From CAJQHT01 sp038123275 (GTDB lineage: Bacteria; Pseudomonadota; Alphaproteobacteria; Rickettsiales; UBA1997): DNA of 64,000 nucleotides. The translations under genes were made by a program, and so were the position numbers. The stretch lies in the NCBI GenBank assembly GCA_038123275.1, contig JAYORG010000001.1, positions 1 through 64,000 of the forward strand. Direction: 5' to 3'. This document shows, piece by piece, positions 53,956-62,755 of this stretch (position 1 is the first letter of the stretch; every line of letters begins with the position of its first letter). The notes under the pieces were generated by a model. It had not been told where the DNA came from, made no database searches, and saw nothing but the letters and a program-made list of their open reading frames with translations.

Positions 53956-56037
53956 ATGAATAAAATTGATTTCTTACTTTCAGATATCTCTATTTTACCA
54001 AATATTGGTCCTAAAATTGCCGTAAAGATTGAAAAATTAATTGGTGGAAATCAAATTATTGATTTATTATTTTTCCGCCCCGTTAACGTTCATAAAAGAC
54101 GCCTTGTCCAAAATCATTTAACTGCTTTAGACAAAGAATTAATAATTACCAAGCTAACAGTTGAGTCTCATGAAAAGCCTCACAATTATTCTTCTCCTTT
54201 TAAAGTTAGGTGTAGTAATGAATTTGGAGATTTAACCTTAATATTTTTTAAAACTTTTCCTGGTTACATAGAAAAAAATTTTGCCTTAGGATCTAAAATT
54301 GTTGTTAGTGGTAAAATTGAGTTTTTTAATTCTAACGCCCAAATTTCCCATCCCGATTTTGTTTACCCGCAAAATCTATCTTCAAGAATTCCAATAAATG
54401 AAGTAATTTATCCTCTTACTTTTGGTCTTACCTTAAAAATGCTGCGCAAAACTATCTTTGAAACCTTAAATAAAATACCAGATTTATCCGAATGGTGTGA
54501 TCAAAATTTAATAAAAGAAAATAAGTGGCCAGTATGGAAAAAGGCTGTTACTAATATGCATTATCCAAAAGATTTATCCAATCTAGAACCCCAAGACATA
54601 GACATTAAAAGACTAGCATATGACGAATTACTAGCTTCTTCCTTGGCTAATTTAATTGCCAAGAGAAACAATAGTGACAAGAAAGGTCGCGTTAATAATG
54701 CTCAAGGTAAGTTGGTCAAAAAGGTAATTAAAGATCTACCTTTTAAATTAACTAATGGTCAAGAAAAAGCCTTAGATGAGGTTTTTGGAGACATGAAGTC
54801 AGATAGAAAAATGCTACGCCTTTTACAAGGAGATGTTGGCAGCGGCAAGACAATTATTGCTTTTTTATCAGCAATTTTAGCTTGTGAAGACTCTAAACAA
54901 GCGGCAATTATTGTGCCAATTTCACTGTTAGCTAAGCAACATTTTGAAAATTTTTTAAAGATAGCTAAAGATCTAAAAATTAATTTAGCGCTTCTTACTT
55001 CTCAAACCACTAAAGCCTCTAAAAAGAAAATTCTCAAAGAGTTAAAAGAAGGTAAAATAGACATTATCATTGGCACTCATGCTTTAATTTTTGAAGATGT
55101 AATATTTAAAGATTTAAGCCTAGTTGTTATTGACGAACAGCACCGTTTTGGTGTGATGCAAAGATTAGATCTAGTTAAAAAAGGTGTAGCTGTGGATGTT
55201 TTATTAATGAGTGCAACGCCAATTCCAAGAAGTTTAATGATGACACTTTATGGTGACATGGATATTTCATTATTAACACAAAAACCAAAAAATAGAATTG
55301 AAATTGATACTAGAATTAAGTCTTTAAAAAAGGTAGAAGAAGTTTATTTAGGGCTAGAAAGAGCCATCAAAAAAGGAGAAAAAATCTATTGGATTTGCCC
55401 TTTAATTGAAGAATCTTTAGAAGTTGATTTTAGCAATGTTTTAGAAAAATTTGAGTTTTTTAAAAAAAGATTCGGTGCTGATAAAGTTAATGTAATTCAT
55501 GGTAAGCTAAAAGGAAAAGAGAAAGATAAAATCATGACTAATTTTGCTTCTAAAGACAGTAAAGTTAAAATTTTAATTGCCACAACTGTTATTGAAGTGG
55601 GTATTGATGTACAGGATGCCAGCATTATTATTATTGAAAATAGTGAAAAATTTGGCCTTTCTCAACTGCATCAACTTCGAGGTCGGGTTGGTAGAGGTAA
55701 TAAACAGTCTTATTGTTTATTGCTTTATTCTAATAATTTAGGGGCTAATGGTAAAAAAAGATTAGAAGTAATGCGTAGTTGTTTTGACGGTTTTAAGGTG
55801 GCAGAAGAAGATTTAAAAATGCGTGGATCAGGGCAAATTTTTGGCACAAAACAAAGTGGTTTACCAGACTACAAATTTGCTAATCTAATTGCACATCAAA
55901 GCTTATTAAAGATTGCTAATAAGAATGCTTTAACTATTTTAAATAAAGATCCAAACCTAACCAATAGTGAAAATGTTAGAAATTTACTTAAAATTTTTAA
56001 ATATGATCATTTTATCAAATTAATTCAAAGTGGCTAG
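53956..56037 (+). CDS. recG: ATP-dependent DNA helicase RecG
   Basis: RecG reverses stalled forks and processes Holliday junctions. The N-terminal wedge/OB domain (about 55-150) precedes the helicase core: motif I LLQGDVGSGKTIIAF, motif Ia IIVPISLLAKQHF, motif II VVIDEQHRFGVMQR (the DEQH form seen in RecG), motif III SATPIPRSLMMTLYGD, motif VI QLHQLRGRVGRG. The TRG wedge follows with GSGQIFGTKQSGLPD. Length 693 aa is typical. The next gene starts within or just after its stop codon, so the two are coupled. Confidence 0.96.
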   Translation: MNKIDFLLSDISILPNIGPKIAVKIEKLIGGNQIIDLLFFRPVNVHKRRLVQNHLTALDKELIITKLTVESHEKPHNYSSPFKVRCSNEFGDLTLIFFKTFPGYIEKNFALGSKIVVSGKIEFFNSNAQISHPDFVYPQNLSSRIPINEVIYPLTFGLTLKMLRKTIFETLNKIPDLSEWCDQNLIKENKWPVWKKAVTNMHYPKDLSNLEPQDIDIKRLAYDELLASSLANLIAKRNNSDKKGRVNNAQGKLVKKVIKDLPFKLTNGQEKALDEVFGDMKSDRKMLRLLQGDVGSGKTIIAFLSAILACEDSKQAAIIVPISLLAKQHFENFLKIAKDLKINLALLTSQTTKASKKKILKELKEGKIDIIIGTHALIFEDVIFKDLSLVVIDEQHRFGVMQRLDLVKKGVAVDVLLMSATPIPRSLMMTLYGDMDISLLTQKPKNRIEIDTRIKSLKKVEEVYLGLERAIKKGEKIYWICPLIEESLEVDFSNVLEKFEFFKKRFGADKVNVIHGKLKGKEKDKIMTNFASKDSKVKILIATTVIEVGIDVQDASIIIIENSEKFGLSQLHQLRGRVGRGNKQSYCLLLYSNNLGANGKKRLEVMRSCFDGFKVAEEDLKMRGSGQIFGTKQSGLPDYKFANLIAHQSLLKIANKNALTILNKDPNLTNSENVRNLLKIFKYDHFIKLIQSG

Positions 56038-56041
56038 TAAT

Positions 56042-57301
56042 ATGTTTAAAAAGCAATATCAGAAAATAGTTAGTCAAATAATTGAAAAGATCGAAAATCT
56101 TGAAAGTGACATAGAGATAGAAGACTTTCTCAAAAGCAAAGGTTACAATGCTGATAAAAGGCATTTAATTATGAAAATAGTAGAAGAAGAAATAAAGTCT
56201 ACAGAAACAGAAGGCTACAATGCTAATTTTGATAATAAAGAAAAGAAAAAAGAAGTAATTGACGATAAATTCTTAGATGAAATTGAAGATCAAGAAATAA
56301 GAGCTAGAAATACTGGTGTTATTATGCACAAACATGTTCCTGTCATAACATTACTTACTAATAGTTTTCTTATGTTATTTGGTAATCTGCCTAAATATTT
56401 AATATTATTTATTGCTCATTTAGTAATTCCAATTCTAATTTATGCAATTTCTTTAAAATTTCCTAATTCAGACATTTTGGCTGTTAGTAATATTATTTTT
56501 ACTTTTGCTTTTTTAATATTTTTTATTTCTTTAGCTAAATTTATTGGTGATGATAATGATGGTTATCTTTTTGCAATTAAATTTTCTTTGGCTAATTTTA
56601 TCCCAATTTTTTTCACATTAGCTTTGGTTGCAACTATTATTATTACTTTAGCTAGTATTGGCGAAATTATTAGTATTTTTGGCAATAATATTTTAATTTA
56701 CAGTGTTAGAATTTTATTTTTATTAGCTTCTATTATCTTCATAATATGGTATTCTTTAGCTCTTTTTGTAATGGTTAATGAAGAGGAATATTATCTTAAC
56801 TCCATTGCCAAAAGTAGAAAATACATTAAGAATGGATTTTCTAATTACGTTGCAAAATTAGGCGTACTTTTTCTTATTTTTATATTATTATTTGCTAGTT
56901 TATTTGGTATTTTTTCTTTATTTGAATTTCCTTTCATGAATTTGATTTTATTCTCTTATGTATTCATAGCAATGTCTGATAACCCTAATACTATCATTGC
57001 TATGGTGGCAATTTTATTTGCCATATTATTAATATCTAGTTGGGTTATGGTTTTTTGTAATTTACTTTATCAAGATTTTGCTATGACGGCCAATTACTCT
57101 AAAGCTCCATTATCAAATAAGCATCAAAATATATTTTTTATTTTACTAGTGCTAGCACCTTTTATTATGAATAGTTCAGTTTTATCTAATATTTATTACG
57201 ATTCTAAGATAGGTTTTAATATTGATACTAACACTAATTTTGATAGTGGTTTTGACGATGATCTAGATGATAATCTTAATAAAGTATTTGAGTGGGATTA
57301 G
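56042..57301 (+). CDS. multi-pass membrane protein of unknown function
   Basis: About 419 aa from ATG 56042 (GTG 56030 would overlap recG by 8 nt). Residues 1-95 are charged and helical. From about 105 to 385 there are some seven to eight hydrophobic spans (for example LILFIAHLVIPILIYAISL and VLFLIFILLFASLFGIFSLF), and the C-terminus is Asp/Asn rich (FDSGFDDDLDDNLNKVFEWD). I do not recognise a family; there are no transporter motifs I can name. The charged N-terminal region might bind a cytoplasmic partner. It is probably translated with recG and is convergent with the 712-aa gene. Confidence 0.7.
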   Translation: MFKKQYQKIVSQIIEKIENLESDIEIEDFLKSKGYNADKRHLIMKIVEEEIKSTETEGYNANFDNKEKKKEVIDDKFLDEIEDQEIRARNTGVIMHKHVPVITLLTNSFLMLFGNLPKYLILFIAHLVIPILIYAISLKFPNSDILAVSNIIFTFAFLIFFISLAKFIGDDNDGYLFAIKFSLANFIPIFFTLALVATIIITLASIGEIISIFGNNILIYSVRILFLLASIIFIIWYSLALFVMVNEEEYYLNSIAKSRKYIKNGFSNYVAKLGVLFLIFILLFASLFGIFSLFEFPFMNLILFSYVFIAMSDNPNTIIAMVAILFAILLISSWVMVFCNLLYQDFAMTANYSKAPLSNKHQNIFFILLVLAPFIMNSSVLSNIYYDSKIGFNIDTNTNFDSGFDDDLDDNLNKVFEWD

Positions 57302-57302
57302 T

Positions 57303-59441
57303 TTAATAAGAAATAGAAAATTCTTTTGATTCACTTCTAGATAATTTATTAATCAGTTTATTTGCTGCACTTGGTGCTTTAGTTAGCATTTCATCAAACG
57401 ATCCCCATTTATTATTAGTTGTGTCTTGAGCAAAAATTGCTGTTTTATTTATTCTATTATCACAACCGTAAACTTTGCCATCCAAGGTCTTAAATTGTAA
57501 TATTCCATCACTATGAAAAGCTTTAGCAATATCTTTCATACTCATGCTATTCACTAACTTTGCTCCATCACTAGTTAAAACATGAGTAATGGTTTTTCCT
57601 TCTAATTGTTTATTATTAATATATTGGGGGCCATCAGCAGTGGCAGTTTTAAATCTTGTTTCTTTTGGTGAGAAAATATCTGCTATTTTTAAATTTCCAT
57701 CCTCATCTCTAACAGCTTTTACGCCAATACCACGATAAGCACCTTTTGGATTAGGGTTAGATATATTATCTTGGATAGTTTTCTTAAATTTTGTTAATTT
57801 AGCTAATGCTTTTTTATTAAATTCATCTTTATCAGGCACAGATTTAGAATATTTATTGTGAACAAAATCTGCTACAGCTATATTTTCTTTGCTTATTTTA
57901 AGCGATTTCAAGAAATGATCGCTAGATGCAGATGATACACTAGATGATGGCGTATCACTTCCTGATGATGATGCAGAATGCTCATCAGCCTCATCTTCAG
58001 TTTCTATTCCGTCATCACTTTCTATTTCACTATCATCACTTTTTTCTTCATGACGTGAAAAGTCATTAATATCATACATTTTCTTTAAGAGCCCTGTATT
58101 ATATCTTTTATTGCCACTTAAAAGAACGCTAAGTCCAGAAACCCTAGCTAAAAATTCATCGACCCCGTGTTGTGCTGTTGGTCCTAATGCTCCATTTGCT
58201 AGCCCTCCAAGACCATCACCCATTGATGGTGAAGGGGCATCAAGACCCTGTTGTCCTAAAATTTCAGCAATTTTTGTGATATCAACACTCTTTACTATAT
58301 GTACAGTAGGAATAGAGTCTTCTTTAGATTTAGCATTTTTACAAAGAATATCATGGGTTCTGTTACCTAAACCCTTTGTACCTTGGCTCCACCCAAAATC
58401 TTTATGTTTAGTGCTATTATTAAGTATAAAATCACTAATACCGCTATATTCTTCTGGTTCTAATCCTTTTAAAACCTTTAAAAAAGCTGCTTCAATAGCC
58501 TCTTGTACAACTTTTCTTTTAGTACCAGTAATATTATCTATAAAAGCTCCAGGGGCTAATAATGTAAAAGGTAATATTTGCCCTCTTTTTTTTGCCTCCT
58601 CACTAACAAGTTTAATATTTAATCTTATAACATCTTCTAAATTCTTTTGACACCATCTTGATAAGGTGATTGTTTTACCCTTTTGATAAAACATGTCTCC
58701 ATCTCTTCTAAATTCTGGGTAAGTAAAATGGTAATCAAACCTAGATAATGGTTTGTCATAAGGTTTTCCTGCACTATTTAAAAACGTTTTAGCGGGTATA
58801 ACTATCGATACTAAATTAGCATTTCTTTTTTCATGTTTATTTAATTTATGTTCACTTAACTCGCCAGACCTAACAAGCATAATCCTTTGAGCTTGTTTTT
58901 TTGTTAGAACATTTTTATCATAATATATGCAAGCATTTTTCTTCATTTTTGCAACTTCAACATCTTTTGGGTCAATAGTTACTTTTGGAAGATTTATTAT
59001 TATTTCTGATGCTTTGTCTGTCCATAATCTTAATTTTGCTTTCTTACCGCCATATTTTATTTTTCTTTTATCACCATCATTTAAGGCTTGTATAGGAGAA
59101 TTTTCATGGACTTCTTTTACCGTGCCTTTCTCACCTTCATTTGGGCCATTTGCCATAAATCTAGCAAATTCACGTAATTTAGCATTTCTAATAACTAATT
59201 TAGCAAAAGACCGAGCGTCTGCTGCTTCCTGCTTTTTTGCGTTTTGTTTGTCTTTATTTGAAGCTTTTTTGGATACTTGAACCTGAAATTTCGCTTTTTT
59301 AATAAAAAAATTAGTAAGCTCATCTTCTCCTAGAAATTTCTTTTTTTTCCAGGCACCAAATTCTGTTACTGCAGAGTTAGTTTTCTTATGATATAATGTA
59401 CCTCCCTCTTTTTTAGAGCCAAATAAACCTCTTCTAGGCAT
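57303..59441 (-). CDS. large unrecognised protein with acidic Ser-rich linker and possible PDZ-like C-terminus
   Basis: A 712-aa protein with a very basic, Lys-rich first 130 residues, no signal peptide and no membrane span. The middle (about 280-455) seems globular (LPFTLLAPGAFIDNITGTKR, DEFLARVSGLSVLLSGNKRY). A linker at about 470-515 is almost entirely Ser, Asp and Glu. The C-terminal 150 residues have a PDZ-like rhythm (YRGIGVKAVRDEDGNLKIAD, then INNKQLEGKTITHVLTSDG, then ILQFKTLDGKVYG), which I offer only as a possibility. Family unknown. The charge pattern recalls effectors or nucleic-acid-binding proteins. It has its own promoter and lies beside tRNA-Lys. Confidence 0.65.
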   Translation of the reverse strand: MPRRGLFGSKKEGGTLYHKKTNSAVTEFGAWKKKKFLGEDELTNFFIKKAKFQVQVSKKASNKDKQNAKKQEAADARSFAKLVIRNAKLREFARFMANGPNEGEKGTVKEVHENSPIQALNDGDKRKIKYGGKKAKLRLWTDKASEIIINLPKVTIDPKDVEVAKMKKNACIYYDKNVLTKKQAQRIMLVRSGELSEHKLNKHEKRNANLVSIVIPAKTFLNSAGKPYDKPLSRFDYHFTYPEFRRDGDMFYQKGKTITLSRWCQKNLEDVIRLNIKLVSEEAKKRGQILPFTLLAPGAFIDNITGTKRKVVQEAIEAAFLKVLKGLEPEEYSGISDFILNNSTKHKDFGWSQGTKGLGNRTHDILCKNAKSKEDSIPTVHIVKSVDITKIAEILGQQGLDAPSPSMGDGLGGLANGALGPTAQHGVDEFLARVSGLSVLLSGNKRYNTGLLKKMYDINDFSRHEEKSDDSEIESDDGIETEDEADEHSASSSGSDTPSSSVSSASSDHFLKSLKISKENIAVADFVHNKYSKSVPDKDEFNKKALAKLTKFKKTIQDNISNPNPKGAYRGIGVKAVRDEDGNLKIADIFSPKETRFKTATADGPQYINNKQLEGKTITHVLTSDGAKLVNSMSMKDIAKAFHSDGILQFKTLDGKVYGCDNRINKTAIFAQDTTNNKWGSFDEMLTKAPSAANKLINKLSRSESKEFSISY

Positions 59442-59477
59442 AGTTATTAAATCTTAATAATTAAAATATTTCTTCAG

Positions 59478-59491
59478 GCACAAAATTGTGC
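59478..59491. promoter_or_regulatory. palindrome in the 5' region of the 712-aa gene
   Basis: GCACAAAATTGTGC is a perfect 14-bp palindrome located between the proposed -10 box and the start codon of the gene read leftward, a suitable operator position. The half-site AATTGTGC also occurs three times in the hairpin cluster at 53.7-53.8 kb. Any binding protein is unknown. Confidence 0.4.
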
Positions 59492-59515
59492 AGTACCTAA
59501 AGTTAGCATCATCTA

Positions 59516-59544
59516 ATTGTACACTAATTAGACATTAAGTGCAA
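59516..59544 (-). promoter_or_regulatory. sigma70-type promoter for the 712-aa gene
   Basis: On the minus strand TTGCAC (59544-59539), 17-bp spacer, TACAAT (59521-59516). It lies 75 bp upstream of the ATG at 59441 and mirrors the promoter of the CaaX-ended gene. Confidence 0.5.
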
Positions 59545-59634
59545 TAGCTTTTAATTAAATGTATAAAATACCTACTTGCAATCAGGGTATTTTCTAATTA
59601 TTTTATATCTTGCCTTAAGAAATTTAAAGTGAAA

Positions 59635-59710
59635 TGGTGAGCGCGGTGGGATTCGAACCCACGACAACCGGATTAAAAGTCAGGTGCTCTACCAACTGAG
59701 CTACGCGCTC
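59635..59710 (-). tRNA. tRNA-Lys (TTT)
   Basis: Read from 59710 leftward: acceptor GAGCGCG/CGCGCTC, D arm GCTC/GAGC, anticodon loop CTTTTAA with anticodon TTT, T arm GTGGG-TTCGAAT-CCCAC, discriminator A and encoded CCA. The anticodon stem CCTGA/TCCGG has a T-C mismatch in its middle pair. It reads leftward, 66 bp from the kdsB start. Confidence 0.95.
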
Positions 59711-59775
59711 TCTTGCTTATAAGAGAAGAGGTGAGATTAAATAATCACAAAGTTAAAAAGTCAATATAAATAAAT

Positions 59776-60525
59776 ATGAGTTTAGACAAAAAATTTCTTA
59801 TCATCATTCCAGTCAGACTAGCTTCAACACGCCTGCCAAACAAGCCTTTAGCAGACATTTTTGGTAAAACAATGATACAAAGAGTTTATGAACAAGCCAT
59901 TAAAGCAGATATTGGCGAAGTTTTAATTGCTTGTGATGGTGAAGAAATTGCTGAAAATGTTAAAAAATTTGGAGGAAAATACATCATTACTGATCCAGAT
60001 TTACCATCCGGAACTGACAGAATTTTTGCTGCTTTTAAAGAGGCTAACAAAGATCAAAATTTTGATGCAATTATCAACTTACAAGGTGACTTACCCAACA
60101 TTGATCCAACTGCTATCAAAGCAGCCGCTTTATCCTTAAAATCTGGTTTTGACATTGCTACAATTGCTTCTAAAATTAAAAAGAAAGAAGAAATTACCAA
60201 TCCAAATGTAGTTAAAATAGCTTTTAGTCCTGATAAAAATGGACAAGGTAATGCTTTATATTTTTCACGTTGCCCAATTCCTTATGACAAGAATCATTCA
60301 CAAGATTACTATCACCATATTGGCATTTATGCTTACACCAAAGAATCTTTAGAAAAATTTGTTTCCCTGCCACAAAGCAATTTAGAAAAAAGAGAAAGCC
60401 TAGAGCAATTAAGAGCCCTAGAAAACAACATGAAAATCGCCGTTAAAATAGTAGACACCCACCCACTTTCCATTGACACAAAAGAAGATCTAGAAGAAGT
60501 AAAAAAAGAAATCTCTAACTCGTAA
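59776..60525 (+). CDS. kdsB: 3-deoxy-manno-octulosonate cytidylyltransferase
   Basis: KdsB activates Kdo with CTP to give CMP-Kdo, the donor for WaaA (28.9 kb). Typical segments: IIPVRLASTRLPNKPLADI at the nucleotide site, IACDGEEIAENVKKFGG, LPSGTDRIFAAFKE, INLQGDLPNIDP, and YYHHIGIYAYTKESLEKFV. The length of 249 aa is normal. One oddity: INLQGDLPNI replaces the more frequent NVQGDEPLI, leaving Asp but not Glu. A family B repeat starts at the second base after its stop codon. Confidence 0.94.
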   Translation: MSLDKKFLIIIPVRLASTRLPNKPLADIFGKTMIQRVYEQAIKADIGEVLIACDGEEIAENVKKFGGKYIITDPDLPSGTDRIFAAFKEANKDQNFDAIINLQGDLPNIDPTAIKAAALSLKSGFDIATIASKIKKKEEITNPNVVKIAFSPDKNGQGNALYFSRCPIPYDKNHSQDYYHHIGIYAYTKESLEKFVSLPQSNLEKRESLEQLRALENNMKIAVKIVDTHPLSIDTKEDLEEVKKEISNS

Positions 60526-60526
60526 T

Positions 60527-60594
60527 TGTCATCCTGAATTTAGAATCTCTTAGTTATCTTTGATAACTTAGAGATTCTTGCATGAAGGATCTCA
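60527..60594. repeat. palindromic repeat, family B (copy 2)
   Basis: TGTCATCCTGAATTTAG, then a long stem, AGAATCTCTTAGTTATC (60542-60558) with GATAACTTAGAGATTCT (60562-60578), one mismatch, loop TTT, then TGCATGAAGGATCTCA. ATCCT and AGGAT make an outer stem. It lies between convergent kdsB and dprA. Confidence 0.75.
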
Positions 60595-60626
60595 AAAAAA
60601 GAATGGAGGAGTTAATATTGATTATA

Positions 60627-61760
60627 TTAACCTTTCAAAGAAATCTTACCATTCTTATTCTCAATTTTATCAGCCAATTCCAATTGCACAAACGCAATAT
60701 TAGCAATTTTAACTGGTATATCCAACTCATCAATAATAGTTTCATCTAAGATGGGAGTATAATTAATTTTCTTTAAAATTAACTCCCTAACTTCATTAAC
60801 AATTTTATCATCAGGAGCCTTAAAGCTAGCGCCAATAAATTCTTCATCAAAGCTTTCATTAATGTTAGAAAATCTATTTTTAGAATAGATAATTTCTTCA
60901 ATATCATTTAATATGTCACTACTATTTTCAATTAATTTAGCACCTTGTTTAATTAAGCGATTTGTTCCCTCATACCTCGGGTCAAAGGGAGATCCTGGTA
61001 CAGCAAAAATTTCTCTATTTTGCTCCAACGCAAAGCGCGAAGTAATTAAAGTGCCAGATCTAAGCGTTGCTTCAATAACCACAACTCCTAAAGATAATCC
61101 AGATATAATTCTGTTTCTTTGAGGAAAATTACCTCCTCTTGGTGGCATGCCAATAGGAGTTTCAGAAATTAAGAGGCCTTTTTGCATCATTTCTTGATAA
61201 AGATCAGTATTTTCTTTGGGATAAATATTATCTATGCCACCAGCAATAACTCCAATAGTACCACTATTAATAGATGCCTTATGTGCTGCAGTATCAATAC
61301 CGCGTGCCAAGCCAGAGGCAATTACTATTCCTTTTGCTCCAAGTTCACTGGCAATCTTATGGGCAAATTTACAGCCATTAAGAGAAGCATTTCTAGGGCC
61401 AACAATTGAAATAATGTTTTTTTCCATTAAATCAATATTACCTTTTACTGTAATTAAAGGTGGTGGGTCTGGAATTTCTCTAAGTATTGTTGGATAATTT
61501 ATGTCATTAAAGCAAACAATATCAGCATCAATATTATAACAATCTTCTAATTCTTTTTTGGCAGCATTTAATGGGTGAATTTTAATGGGTTTTTTTAAAC
61601 CACCTTTAAGGGAATATTCCTCAATATTATTAACAATATCTTCAACATTGTCGAAAATTTTGATTAAATTAAAGAAGATGGATCGACTAATATGCTTAGT
61701 TCTAACTAGTCTAATCCAGTTAACTTTATCGTTAAATGATAGTTGTGATATATGTGACAT
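60627..61760 (-). CDS. dprA: DNA-processing protein DprA
   Basis: DprA loads RecA on incoming single-stranded DNA during transformation. An N-terminal SAM-like helical region (about 1-75) precedes the extended Rossmann fold: YPTILREIPDPPPLITVKGN, ISIVGPRNASLNGCKFA, VIASGLARGIDTAAHKASI, GTIGVIAGGIDNIYPKEN, FPQRNRIISGLSLGVVVIEA, and AVPGSPFDPRYEGTNRLIKQ. A C-terminal winged-helix-like domain ends it (about 310-377). Length is 377 aa. It persists although comM here is only a fragment. The gene reads toward family B copy 2. Confidence 0.95.
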   Translation of the reverse strand: MSHISQLSFNDKVNWIRLVRTKHISRSIFFNLIKIFDNVEDIVNNIEEYSLKGGLKKPIKIHPLNAAKKELEDCYNIDADIVCFNDINYPTILREIPDPPPLITVKGNIDLMEKNIISIVGPRNASLNGCKFAHKIASELGAKGIVIASGLARGIDTAAHKASINSGTIGVIAGGIDNIYPKENTDLYQEMMQKGLLISETPIGMPPRGGNFPQRNRIISGLSLGVVVIEATLRSGTLITSRFALEQNREIFAVPGSPFDPRYEGTNRLIKQGAKLIENSSDILNDIEEIIYSKNRFSNINESFDEEFIGASFKAPDDKIVNEVRELILKKINYTPILDETIIDELDIPVKIANIAFVQLELADKIENKNGKISLKG

Positions 61761-61851
61761 TTGCTGTTATCATGTTGTGGTGAACATTATTATTACTTAG
61801 TTTTATTCTAAGTAAAAAAGGGTTTAATTGGTTCTTTAATTAAAAAGTTAT

Positions 61852-61881
61852 AAAGTTAAAAATCAATTAATTTTTAACTTT
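61852..61881 (-). terminator. hairpin overlapping the end of the ABC-2 permease gene
   Basis: AAAGTTAAAAAT (61852-61863) and ATTTTTAACTTT (61870-61881) form a perfect 12-bp stem around CAATTA. The right arm is made of the last codons and stop region of the permease gene (stop at 61867-61869), so coding sequence and terminator stem overlap. A partial T-tract follows on the minus strand. The stem is A/T only, so termination is uncertain. Confidence 0.5.
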
Positions 61882-62643
61882 GTAACCTTTATTTAACATT
61901 CTTGATATAATTGCCCATAAAATAATATTAATACTAATCATGGTAATAATGCCAATTTTCATATTTGAATCCATATACCCCGTTAAAGCATATCTAAAGC
62001 CATCAATCATATAAAAGAAGGGGTTAAACACAGAAACATTTTGCCAAAATTCTGGTAAATTTTTGGTAGAATAAAAAGTTCCAGATAAAAATGTTAAAGG
62101 TGTAATTAAATAGCTAGTAATTGCTGACATATGGTCAAAAGTTTCAGAAATAATACCACATAGCATTCCAAGTAATCCTAAAAACATACAAGCAAAGAAA
62201 ATACAAAATAACCCATAAGCCAAACTATGAAAAGACATTGTTACAAAAAATGAAATAGCTATAAAAGCAACAGATCCAACCATTAACCCTCTTAAAATTG
62301 CCCCTCCTATCATGGCAAATAATATCTCATTACTGCTAATTGGTGGAATTAAATAATCAATAATATGCCCTAAAACTTTTCCCATAACAAAAGAGCTAGA
62401 ACTATTAGCAAAGGCATTTTGCATAGCTACCATCATTATTAGCCCTGGTGCCATAAAGTTTTGAAAAGGTATTTCACCAATATTATTAATACGGTTACTA
62501 AAGGCTAAAGAAAAAATGGCCAATAATAATAAAGCATTAATAACAGGAGAAAGAATTGTTTGATGATAAACTTTTAAAAATCTTAAAGTTTCTTTCTTAA
62601 ATAGGTTCCAGGTCCCATAGTAATTTATGTTAGAACTAATCAT
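61867..62643 (-). CDS. ABC-2 type transporter permease
   Basis: A 258-aa integral membrane protein with six hydrophobic spans in the ABC-2 pattern. Diagnostic stretches are FQNFMAPGLIMMVAMQNAFA, then GKVLGHIIDYLIPPISSNEI, and LITPLTFLSGTFYSTKNLPE with VSVFNPFFYMIDGFRYALTG. This is the YadH/NodJ group, which exports lipids, polysaccharides or drugs; substrate is unknown. The ATPase partner gene is not in the window. It diverges from pheS across 112 bp containing a strong inverted repeat. Confidence 0.88.
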   Translation of the reverse strand: MISSNINYYGTWNLFKKETLRFLKVYHQTILSPVINALLLLAIFSLAFSNRINNIGEIPFQNFMAPGLIMMVAMQNAFANSSSSFVMGKVLGHIIDYLIPPISSNEILFAMIGGAILRGLMVGSVAFIAISFFVTMSFHSLAYGLFCIFFACMFLGLLGMLCGIISETFDHMSAITSYLITPLTFLSGTFYSTKNLPEFWQNVSVFNPFFYMIDGFRYALTGYMDSNMKIGIITMISINIILWAIISRMLNKGYKVKN

Positions 62644-62684
62644 TGATTTATTGTTTATTGAGAATTAAATTAGCCAGCAATGTC

Positions 62685-62728
62685 TAGGCACTGTTAACAA
62701 AAGTATCTACCTTTGTTAACAGTGCCTA
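62685..62728. promoter_or_regulatory. long inverted repeat in the permease / pheS divergent region
   Basis: Perfect 17-bp arms, TAGGCACTGTTAACAAA (62685-62701) and TTTGTTAACAGTGCCTA (62712-62728), flank a 10-nt loop. It lies 27 bp before pheS, where an RNA hairpin could affect translation or a protein could bind. The core GTTAACAGTGCCTAA matches the motif near 3.18 kb with one change. Confidence 0.55.
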
Positions 62729-62755
62729 AGCAACAAATATTAAGACAATAAAAAT

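Noticed and set aside
58111..58650. 179-aa open frame antisense to the 712-aa gene
   Set aside because: It is the complement of a longer coding frame with lineage-typical composition and lacks a start signal or family motif.
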